A stretch of DNA of 64,000 nt from Cryobacterium lactosi. Its GTDB lineage: Bacteria > Actinomycetota > Actinomycetes > Actinomycetales > Microbacteriaceae. Position numbers and translations under genes: made by a program. This document shows, in pieces, positions 8,011 through 15,146 of the stretch (position 1 is the first letter of the stretch; each line of letters begins with the position of its first letter). Location: the NCBI RefSeq assembly GCF_004403945.1, contig NZ_SOHM01000029.1:38978-102977 (forward strand), in the 5' to 3' direction. Below the pieces are notes generated by a model. That model had not been told where the DNA came from. It saw nothing but the letters and a program-made list of their open reading frames with translations, and ran no database searches.

Positions 8011-8915
8011 GCACCACCGTGAGAACCCGCGTGCGCACCCAGTCGCCCTCCCAGCGGCTCAAGTCGCTCGGCCGCGAGCAGCTGCCCACCCGATTGATTG
8101 CCGGCCGGTCCCTGCTCTACGCCATGCTGATCGTGCTCGCGATCATCTACATCGCCCCGTTCCTGATCCAGGTCGCCACCTCCTTCAAAACGGATGCCGA
8201 CGCCGCCTCGAACCCGATGGCGCTGATCCCGGAGACCTGGTCCTCGGCCGCCTACCAGAGGTTGTTCCTCAACTCGGACTTTCCGGTCTGGTTCCAGAAC
8301 TCCGCCATCGTCACGGTCTTCGTCACCCTCGGCCGGGTGTTCTTCAACTCCCTGGCCGGTTACGCCCTGGCCCGGCTGCACTTCCGCGGCCGCAACGTGA
8401 TCTTCGCGCTGCTCATCGCCGTGATGAGCGTGCCCGGTGTGGTGCTGCTGATTCCCAAGTTCCTGGTGATCAACCAGCTGGGCATCTACGACACCTACGT
8501 GGCCATGATCGTGCCGCTGCTCACCGACGCCGCGGGGGTGTTCATCATGAAGAACTTCTTCGAGTCGATCCCCGCCAGCGTGGAGGAGCAGGCCCGCATC
8601 GACGGGGCCGGCACCTTCCGGGTGTTCTGGTCGATCGTGCTGCCGATGGCCCGGCCGGCGCTGGTGACCATCATCATCCTGTCGTTCCAGGGCTCCTGGA
8701 ACGAGTTGTCGCACTTCATCGTGGCTACCCAATCGCCGGAACTGACCACGCTCACCAAGGGCGTCGCGTCGCTGGCCTCCGGGCAGCTGAGTCAGGGCAC
8801 CCAGTACCCGCTCAAGCTCGCCGCGGCGGCGATCATGACCATCCCGGTGGCCGTGATGTTCTTCATCTTCCAGAAACGCATCATGAACACCACCGACGGG
8901 GCTGTGAAGGAGTAG
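8007..8915 (+). CDS. Sugar ABC transporter permease (MalG-like)
   Basis: A 302-aa permease, the partner of the MalF-like protein. The EAA loop is EEQARIDGAGTFRVFWSIVLPMARP, and several helices are evident (LLYAMLIVLAIIYIAPFLIQVATSF at the N-terminus). The ATG at 8007 overlaps the upstream stop; the open frame extends far upstream, but only as a shadow of the previous gene. Together with the preceding permease it forms the membrane channel of the importer. Confidence 0.93.
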   Translation: MSTTVRTRVRTQSPSQRLKSLGREQLPTRLIAGRSLLYAMLIVLAIIYIAPFLIQVATSFKTDADAASNPMALIPETWSSAAYQRLFLNSDFPVWFQNSAIVTVFVTLGRVFFNSLAGYALARLHFRGRNVIFALLIAVMSVPGVVLLIPKFLVINQLGIYDTYVAMIVPLLTDAAGVFIMKNFFESIPASVEEQARIDGAGTFRVFWSIVLPMARPALVTIIILSFQGSWNELSHFIVATQSPELTTLTKGVASLASGQLSQGTQYPLKLAAAAIMTIPVAVMFFIFQKRIMNTTDGAVKE

Positions 8916-8974
8916 CCGCTCCTCCCCCGTCTCCCCGACCCGCACCACAACACCACTGGAGTCGTACCTCACTC

Positions 8975-11065
8975 ATGCTTTCCCACCCCGTCCAGCCTCT
9001 GCTCCATGATTCCGCCATCGTTCTGGCCGCGCCCACCCAGGCGTGGTCAGGCTCCGACGGGCGCACGAGCCTGCCGATCCACGGTCTGTACCACGCCGAC
9101 ACCCGCATCCTCTCCGGGTGGACCCTGCTGGTCGGCGGCGCCACCGGCGAGCCGATCGGATCGGCTACCCGCGACGCCGGCGAGATGACGTTCAACGCCC
9201 TGCTCCGGCACCTCGACGACCGCACCGCCGACCCACGGCTGCGGCTGCACGTCACCCGCACGGTCACCGCTGGGCGCCTCACCGAGCAGATCACCATCGA
9301 GTCCGGGCTGGCCGAGCCGGTCGACACCACCGTGTCGGTGCGCCTGTCGGCCGACTTCGCCGACATGCAGACCGTCAAGGCCGGGCTGGCCAGTGCGGCA
9401 GACCGGGCCGCGTTCCCGGCGGCAGAACTGACCGAGATCCCCGTGGTCGACGTGCAGACCACGGCCGCGGGCATCCGTCTGGCCACCCCTACCGTGGCGG
9501 CGCTCGTGCAGCTGAGCGGCGACGGCGTGCTGTGCACGGATGCCGCGGCGCTCGGCCGCCACTCGGCCGACCCCGTCGGCGACCACGGCCAGCCCACCGA
9601 AATCGGCGCCAACTGGGCGGTCACCGTGCCGGCCCGCGGCAGCGTCACCGTCACGTGGACCGTCGACATCGACCACTCCGCCACCGTCGTGCAGGCAGCC
9701 CCCGGGCTGCCCGAGTGGGCCGGCGTGTCGGTGCAGTCCGGCGACGCCCGGCTGGGCCGCTGGGTGCAGAAGGCTCTGGAGGACCTCTCCGGCCTGCGGA
9801 TGGCCACCACGGCGCGCCCGAACGACCCGTTCCTCGCCGCCGGCGCCCCGTGGTTCTTCACCCTGTTCGGTCGGGACTCGATCTGGGCCGCCCGGTTCCT
9901 GCTGCCGCTGGGCACCGAGCTCGCCGGCTCCACGCTGCGGATCCTCGCCGAGCTGCAGGGCACCGAGAACAACGACGAGACCGCCGAACAGCCGGGCAAG
10001 ATCATGCACGAGCTGCGGCCGGCCGCGTTCACCATCCCCGGCGAAGACGTGTCGCTGCCGCCGCTGTACTACGGCACCGTCGACGCCACCCCGCTGTGGA
10101 TCTGCCTGCTCGCCGACGCGCACCGCTGGGGCCTGGCCGACACCGAGGTCGAGGCCCTGCTGCCGCACCTCGAGGCGGCCCTGTCCTGGATGCGTGACTT
10201 CGGCGACAGCGACGGCGACGGGTTCCTCGAGTACGTCGACAGCACCGGCCACGGCCTGGCCAACCAGGGTTGGAAGGACTCCGGCGACTCCATCCAGTGG
10301 CGCGACGGCAGCCTCGCCGACGGTCCCATCGCGCTCTGCGAGGTGCAGGCCTATGCCTACCAGGCCGCCATCGGCGGCGCCGACCTGCTCGACGCGTTCA
10401 ACCGGCCCGGCGGCGACGCCTGGCGGGCCTGGGCCGAGAAGCTCAAGACCCGGTTCCGCGAATCCTTCTGGATCGACTCCCCCGAGGGCCGCTACCCCGC
10501 CGTGGCACTGGACGCGTTCAAACGCCCGGTCGACACCGTGACCAGCAACATCGGCCACCTGCTCGGCACCGGCCTGCTCTCCGCCGAGGAGTCCGCCCTC
10601 GTCGCCGCCCGGCTGGTCTCCCCCGAGCTCAACTCCGGCTATGGGCTTCGCACCATGTCCACCGACTCGGCCGGCTACTGGCCGGTGAGCTACCACGGCG
10701 GCTCGGTCTGGACCCACGACACCGCCATCGCGATCGCGGGCCTCGGCCGCGACGGATTCGGCGCCGAGGCGGGCGAGCTGATCACCGGCCTGCTCGCCGC
10801 GGCCGAATCCTTCGACTACCGGATGCCCGAGCTGCACTCCGGCGACGCCGCATCCGTTGTCACCGCGGCCGGCGCCTACCCGGCCGCCTGCCGCCCGCAG
10901 GCCTGGTCGGCCGCGGCCGCCATCTCGGTGCTCGGCACCGTGCTCGGCCTCGACCCCGATCCGGCCACCGGCGAGGTGCTCTCCACCCCGATCGTGCCCG
11001 CCGTCGTCGGCGAGGTCACCCTGCACGGCGCCACCCCGTTGGTGGAGGCCGTCTCGCGCCGATGA
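8975..11065 (+). CDS. Glycogen-debranching-type (amylo-alpha-1,6-glucosidase-like) glycosidase
   Basis: A 696-aa cytoplasmic protein with two parts. The N-terminal ~250 residues are a beta-rich domain of the GDE_N type (SLPIHGLYHADTRILSGW). The following domain is an (alpha/alpha)6 toroid typical of six-hairpin glycosidases, including PWFFTLFGRDSIWAARFLLPLG, GWKDSGDSIQWRDG and GYGLRTMSTDSAGYWPVSYHGGSVWTHDTAIA. Bacterial relatives are annotated as amylo-alpha-1,6-glucosidases or broader alpha-glycosidases. It is fourth in the LacI-controlled operon, 59 bases after the MalG-like gene. That implies intracellular hydrolysis of the imported oligosaccharide. There is no signal peptide. Confidence 0.85.
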   Translation: MLSHPVQPLLHDSAIVLAAPTQAWSGSDGRTSLPIHGLYHADTRILSGWTLLVGGATGEPIGSATRDAGEMTFNALLRHLDDRTADPRLRLHVTRTVTAGRLTEQITIESGLAEPVDTTVSVRLSADFADMQTVKAGLASAADRAAFPAAELTEIPVVDVQTTAAGIRLATPTVAALVQLSGDGVLCTDAAALGRHSADPVGDHGQPTEIGANWAVTVPARGSVTVTWTVDIDHSATVVQAAPGLPEWAGVSVQSGDARLGRWVQKALEDLSGLRMATTARPNDPFLAAGAPWFFTLFGRDSIWAARFLLPLGTELAGSTLRILAELQGTENNDETAEQPGKIMHELRPAAFTIPGEDVSLPPLYYGTVDATPLWICLLADAHRWGLADTEVEALLPHLEAALSWMRDFGDSDGDGFLEYVDSTGHGLANQGWKDSGDSIQWRDGSLADGPIALCEVQAYAYQAAIGGADLLDAFNRPGGDAWRAWAEKLKTRFRESFWIDSPEGRYPAVALDAFKRPVDTVTSNIGHLLGTGLLSAEESALVAARLVSPELNSGYGLRTMSTDSAGYWPVSYHGGSVWTHDTAIAIAGLGRDGFGAEAGELITGLLAAAESFDYRMPELHSGDAASVVTAAGAYPAACRPQAWSAAAAISVLGTVLGLDPDPATGEVLSTPIVPAVVGEVTLHGATPLVEAVSRR

Positions 11066-11073
11066 CGGTCGCC

Positions 11074-11180
11074 GACGGGCCCGGCCACACCGCTGGTCGA
11101 GCCCGTCGCGTCGGTGGTCGAGCCCGTCGAGACCCGGTAACCGTCGATGACGGGCCCGGCCACACCGCTGGTCGAGCCCG
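11074..11180. repeat. Short direct repeats with GGTCGAGCCCGTCGAGACC motif
   Basis: Two identical 32-base copies (11074-11105 and 11149-11180, both beginning GACGGGCCCGGCCACACCGC) flank a third GGTCGAGCCCGTCGAGACCC unit at 11116. The GGTCGAGCC...CGAGACC part is itself an imperfect inverted repeat. It directly follows the stop of the glycosidase gene and precedes palindromic repeat copy C, so the 312-base gap up to the next gene is almost wholly repeats and regulatory sequence. Confidence 0.75.
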
Positions 11181-11224
11181 GCGAGACCCGGCGACGGGCG
11201 CTGCATCCGCGCCCGACGGAGGTC

Positions 11225-11286
11225 TGCGGGGCACGCGCCGCTATGCGGGTGGCACGCCACCCGCATAGCGGCGCCTCCCCCGCATA
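11225..11286. repeat. Nested palindromic intergenic repeat, copy C
   Basis: The inner palindrome reads CTATGCGGGTGGC / the matching right arm through GCCACCCGCATAG, with outer CTGCGGGG / CCCCGCA arms. Copy C and copy D (12831) are almost identical, including the AGCTCGA sequence that follows, so one may be a recent duplicate of the other. Together they bracket the YtrA-type operon. Confidence 0.9.
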
Positions 11287-11336
11287 GCTCGAGTTCGGCA
11301 GCCCATTGGCCAAGTTGTACTCGCAGGATGCTACAA

Positions 11337-11360
11337 GTTGTGTTAGACATGTGACACAAC
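11337..11360. promoter_or_regulatory. Inverted repeat before the YtrA-type operon
   Basis: GTTGTGT and ACACAAC arms are separated by 10 bases (TAGACATGTG), ending 17 bases before the ATG of the membrane protein gene. An extra direct repeat CAAGTTGT occurs at 11311 and 11334. GntR regulators of the YtrA type usually bind such sites in front of their own operon, so this is the likely autoregulatory operator. Confidence 0.65.
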
Positions 11361-11377
11361 AATCGAAAGAGGCCAAC

Positions 11378-12406
11378 ATGTCGCAGCACGTCCTCGCGTT
11401 GCCCAGCCCGATCGACCTGGCGGCGGCGGCGTTCACGTTGCCGCTGTTCTCCTTGGTCCTCGCCGCGCTCATCATCGCCGGCACCCTCTTCGTGCCCCGG
11501 CTCCACAACCGGGCCGGGGGCACGGCCTCGCCCACGGCCCCAGTCACAGCCCGTTACCGCCCCGAGCACCGCGCCCTCGGCATCAGCGCGATCGCCGTGA
11601 TCCTGGTGTTCGCGGTCGAGAACATCGTGCGCGGCTATCTGCTGAACCTCAGCGACATCGTCGAGTGGTGGCAATACGCCACCCCGATCTTCGCCGCGGT
11701 CCTCTGCCTGGCCATGACGCTGGCACTCATCGTGCTCAAAGGCGCCCACCAACCGGAGCGTCCGGTGGTGCCCACCACCCGCCGCACCTGGCTGAGCTTC
11801 AGCCCCCGCGCCGTCCTCATTGGTGCGAGCGCGGCCTTCATCGCCCTGCTCGGCACCACTGTTGCGGCCGGCCTGGCCTCCTCGTCCGACGACCGCGGAC
11901 GCTTCATCTACCTGGAGATCCCGGTGCCCAACACCGAGATCGAACCCCTGCGCCCCTGGTTCTATGGCTGGGACTTCGGCGTTCCGGTGCTCATTTGCCT
12001 CGCCGCCCTCGCTGTGGTCACCTGGGCCACCCTGCGCCGTAACGCCATGCGCCCCTACCTTCGACCCGAAACCGTAACCGCTGAGCGCCTTGCACGCATC
12101 CAGGTTGCCTCCGGCGCCGTGTCCATCGCCACGGCCGCCGTCCTGCTCGCCCTGGGCGGCGCGTTCCGGTTCATCGGCCGGTCCGGCTCCCTGTCACAGT
12201 TGACCATCGGGAACGACGACACCATCTACGACATGGTCTGGAAATACGCGGAGTTCGCCGCCGTTGCCCGCTACCTGGCTCCGGCGCTGGAGATCACCGG
12301 ATTCGTGCTGCTGCTGTTCGTCGCCATCCGGTTGCTTCACCGACCGACGCCGGAGGGCCACGGCCTGCGCCCCCAGCCCAGCGCCCAGCCCGAGACCGTG
12401 CGATGA
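11378..12406 (+). CDS. Polytopic membrane protein, YtrA-operon partner
   Basis: A 342-aa protein with about seven or eight predicted membrane helices and no recognised family. A loop between the central helices (SSSDDRGRFIYLEIPVPNTEIEPLRPW) is probably extracytoplasmic. The ATG at 11378 follows AAAGAGG. The next gene overlaps by 4 bases and encodes a YtrA-type GntR regulator, which normally controls ABC efflux pumps. Here there is no ATPase, so this protein may be the sole effector. The operon lies between two nearly identical palindromic repeats. Confidence 0.75.
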   Translation: MSQHVLALPSPIDLAAAAFTLPLFSLVLAALIIAGTLFVPRLHNRAGGTASPTAPVTARYRPEHRALGISAIAVILVFAVENIVRGYLLNLSDIVEWWQYATPIFAAVLCLAMTLALIVLKGAHQPERPVVPTTRRTWLSFSPRAVLIGASAAFIALLGTTVAAGLASSSDDRGRFIYLEIPVPNTEIEPLRPWFYGWDFGVPVLICLAALAVVTWATLRRNAMRPYLRPETVTAERLARIQVASGAVSIATAAVLLALGGAFRFIGRSGSLSQLTIGNDDTIYDMVWKYAEFAAVARYLAPALEITGFVLLLFVAIRLLHRPTPEGHGLRPQPSAQPETVR

Positions 12407-12792
12407 GCGCCGGCCCGATCCAACCCGTGACGGATGAGGCGAGTCCGGCTCTGGACATCTACCGCCAGTTCCGGGGCCTCATTGTGTCCGGCCAGCTCGG
12501 CGCCGGCGAGCGCCTGCCCACCGTGCGCCAGACCGCGAGTGACCTCGGCGTCGCGCCCGGCACCGCAGCGAAGGCCTACAAACTCCTCGAGCGCGACGGC
12601 CTGGTCGTCACCCGCACCGCTGCCGGCACCCGGGTCGCCGAGTCGGCCGCGGTGCTGCCCCGCTCCGTCGTGCGCCGCATCCGCGATCTGGTGGCCGAGG
12701 CGGATGTTGCCGGCGCCGAGGCCGACGACGTCATCGACGTGCTCCGGGTGATCTGGCAGGCCGGATCCGGTGCAGCGAACGACGATACCTGA
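12403..12792 (+). CDS. YtrA-type GntR transcriptional regulator
   Basis: A 129-aa regulator of the short GntR/YtrA subfamily. It is a winged helix with SPALDIYRQFRGLIVSGQLGAGERLPTVRQ and the recognition segment LGVAPGTAAKAYKLLERDGLV. A short helical tail replaces the ligand domain of larger GntR proteins. It starts inside the stop codon of the upstream membrane protein gene (ATGA). In this family the regulator typically represses its own operon and responds to cell-envelope-active compounds. The inverted repeat at 11337-11360 is the obvious candidate site. Confidence 0.9.
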   Translation: MSAGPIQPVTDEASPALDIYRQFRGLIVSGQLGAGERLPTVRQTASDLGVAPGTAAKAYKLLERDGLVVTRTAAGTRVAESAAVLPRSVVRRIRDLVAEADVAGAEADDVIDVLRVIWQAGSGAANDDT

Positions 12793-12830
12793 CCCCGATG
12801 ACGGTGGCGCATCCGCGCAGGCCCGCAATC

Positions 12831-12892
12831 TGCGGGGCACGCGCCGCTATGCGGGTGGCACGCCACCCGCATAGCGGCGCCTCCCCCGCATA
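12831..12892. repeat. Nested palindromic intergenic repeat, copy D
   Basis: This is nearly identical to copy C over the whole element and its right flank. It lies between two converging genes (the YtrA regulator and a minus-strand membrane protein), where it could also stop transcription from both sides. Confidence 0.9.
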
Positions 12893-12944
12893 GCTCGAAT
12901 TCGCCGCCGTGCCACGGCCCCCGGCACCTACCCCCGGCCCGACC

Positions 12945-13355
12945 TCAGCTTCGCGGCTCGAGCTGCCGCGTGCCGAAGTACGCGGTCAGCAGCAGCACCA
13001 GCGCGGCCCCGGCGAGAACCCCATCAACGAGTCCCGCGGGCAGCATGAAGACCATCAGCACCATGGTGACCACACAGTTGATGACCGACAACACCAGCCC
13101 CCAGAGCCGGTTGCGGAGCACACCGATCGCCCCGATGATGCGGATGGCGCCGAACACCCCACTGAGCAGCATCATGTCAACGAGGTGGTCCTGGAAAAAC
13201 GGGACGTTGAACGAGAAGTACTGGCCGATCGCATCAAAATCGACACCGAGAGCCAGCAGCGGGAACAGCGCGAAGAACACGCCGAGTTCCATGAGCCCAC
13301 CGTGCACGAGCATCAGCACTGCGGCGGCACGGTAACGATAGATCGAGGTCCCCAT
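12945..13355 (-). CDS. Four-helix membrane protein
   Basis: A 136-aa protein with four predicted membrane helices (LMLVHGGLMELGVFFALFPLL at the N-terminus, MLLSGVFGAIRIIGAIGVL, WGLVLSVINCVVTMVLMVFML, VLAGAALVLLLTAYFG). The layout recalls small actinobacterial DUF2127-like or DUF4345-like proteins, but I cannot assign a family. It is monocistronic as far as visible, with a divergent neighbour at 13426. Confidence 0.7.
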   Translation of the reverse strand: MGTSIYRYRAAAVLMLVHGGLMELGVFFALFPLLALGVDFDAIGQYFSFNVPFFQDHLVDMMLLSGVFGAIRIIGAIGVLRNRLWGLVLSVINCVVTMVLMVFMLPAGLVDGVLAGAALVLLLTAYFGTRQLEPRS

Positions 13356-13425
13356 GCTGCGATCCTAGGGGTGGTCCCGGCCGGGCCCCGCGACATCCGC
13401 ACGCCGGGGTGCCTAGGGTGGAGGC

Positions 13426-14346
13426 ATGCAGATCGAGGTCGACATTGTGCGCTGGGAACACAATTGCTGTGGCACGCCGTTCGCGGTGGGCGGCCAGGCC
13501 ACCTGGCACCTGCACGCCGTGGCACCCGAGTCCGGTGCGCCGAGCCGGTTTGTGTCCGACGAGCACGATCAGACCCCGGCCGACGTGCCGCACTGGGCCG
13601 TCACCGGCACCGTGGCCGCCATCACCGGCGTCAGCTATCCGCGCATCCCGATGCCGGGCATGATCGGCACCTCCACCTCTGATCTGTCCCGGCCGTCGAT
13701 GCAGCCGCTCACCAGTGTCGATTTTCCCGCTGAAGGTGAATGCAGCGAGTTCCGGGTGCTCCTCGATGTGCCCGACGGCACGCCCTTACCGACCCACCGA
13801 CAGGGCGCCGACGCCACCACCCAGCTCAGCCGGAAAAGGAACGCGGCGACTGTCGGCCGGCAGCGGATGACCGACGAGGTCGGCGTGCTGCTCGAGGCCC
13901 TCGCCGACGACGCCCAGAACCGTTATGCCCACCTGGCTGTCGCCATCCGCGCCACCGACAAGTCGGCCGTCACTCTGCAACCCGGTCGCACGGATGCCGC
14001 CGCGATCAGCTGGACCCGCAGCAGCGCCCCGGGCAACGACGGCATCACCGTGCAGGTCGGTGACGGCCGCTGGAGCTTCCCGGCCACCCGTGCCGATGCC
14101 GCCATCGTGCGCGAGTTCCTCGACGCCGCGGTGACCGGGCGGGTGGAGGAGCACGTGGTGCCGGCCGAGGCGCCACACACCCTCGAGACCGAGGTACGAG
14201 CGCAGGATGGCCGCAGCTGGACCGCCAGCATCGAGTTCGCGCCGTTCACGACCGGTGGTGTGATGGCGGTGCCTCGCCTGCTCTGGGATCGTGTGCAGCG
14301 CGGCGAGTACCGCTACGCCGCGTGGGACATCGCCGACAGCCACTGA
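13426..14346 (+). CDS. Uncharacterised actinobacterial protein (DUF6578-like)
   Basis: A 306-aa soluble protein beginning with MQIEVDIVRWEHNCCGTPF, a start I associate with the DUF6578 family, though from memory only. The last ~100 residues repeat the style of beta-rich binding domains (LETEVRAQDGRSWTASIEFAPF). The Cys-Cys pair at residues 14-15 might bind metal. There is no signal peptide or membrane segment. It lies divergently from the four-helix membrane protein gene. Function unknown. Confidence 0.65.
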   Translation: MQIEVDIVRWEHNCCGTPFAVGGQATWHLHAVAPESGAPSRFVSDEHDQTPADVPHWAVTGTVAAITGVSYPRIPMPGMIGTSTSDLSRPSMQPLTSVDFPAEGECSEFRVLLDVPDGTPLPTHRQGADATTQLSRKRNAATVGRQRMTDEVGVLLEALADDAQNRYAHLAVAIRATDKSAVTLQPGRTDAAAISWTRSSAPGNDGITVQVGDGRWSFPATRADAAIVREFLDAAVTGRVEEHVVPAEAPHTLETEVRAQDGRSWTASIEFAPFTTGGVMAVPRLLWDRVQRGEYRYAAWDIADSH

Positions 14347-14428
14347 CCTGCAATCAGGTCGGCCGTGCAGGTAATCCCAGATGAAACCGGGTATTGATCC
14401 CCGCTGACGATGTAGCTAGGCTCGGCCC

Positions 14429-15067
14429 ATGGCCGACTCCCAGACACTCGCCCGTGTTCACTCCGGCACCACCCGCACCTGGTTCTCCGGTGGAGCCTTG
14501 CTGTTGGCATCGGTCGTGGTGGGCGCGTCGCTACAACCCGGCTTCGTTCCCGGCTCCGGCATCCTACGCACCGCCCTGTTCTCGGCGGCCCTGCTGGTGT
14601 TCGCCTTCGGCCTCCGCGGCGGCGCGGGCAGCGTCACCGCCAGGCGCCCGCTCGGCACGATCGCCCTGGCCGGCCTGGCCGTGTGGCTGCTGCTGGGCGA
14701 GGTGTTGCAGGACACCCTGGCGACCGCCCTGAGCGACGGCAGCGCCACAACCGGGCTGCTGGTCTTCGCCTACGCGGATGCTGCGGTGCAGTTCCTGCTG
14801 GCGATCATCGCCGTGGTGCAGATCGGTCGCGCCGGCATGGTGTCTGCCCCGTGGAACTGGGTGCCGGCTTGGTGCGTCGGCGCGGTGACCGCCTCCTGGC
14901 TGCTCTCCCAGCTCGTCGCCGGCGGCACCAGCATCGACCCGATGCTCGTCACCGTGGTTCTGCTCAGCCTCGACGGCCTGCTCCGGATGGGCAGCGCCGT
15001 GCTCCTCGGCGTACTCGCGGTCGTCCTGGCCGACCGGGCCAGCCGCGCCCGGGCACCCCAAGCCTGA
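14429..15067 (+). CDS. Polytopic membrane protein of unknown function
   Basis: A 212-aa protein with about six predicted helices (TWFSGGALLLASVVVGASL, LRTALFSAALLVFAFGL, TIALAGLAVWLLLGEVLQDTL, FLLAIIAVVQIG, WCVGAVTASWLLSQLVAGG, LLGVLAVVLADRA). No family is recognised. The ATG follows an untypical region with no strong ribosome site. It converges on the EF-G2 gene with 79 bases between them. Confidence 0.65.
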   Translation: MADSQTLARVHSGTTRTWFSGGALLLASVVVGASLQPGFVPGSGILRTALFSAALLVFAFGLRGGAGSVTARRPLGTIALAGLAVWLLLGEVLQDTLATALSDGSATTGLLVFAYADAAVQFLLAIIAVVQIGRAGMVSAPWNWVPAWCVGAVTASWLLSQLVAGGTSIDPMLVTVVLLSLDGLLRMGSAVLLGVLAVVLADRASRARAPQA

Positions 15068-15146
15068 GCCGCCCAAGTCCTGGAACCCCGGCTTCCAGGA
15101 CGACCGCGCTCAGCGCCGCATCCGGGAGCCGGGTCACCAGGCGCTT

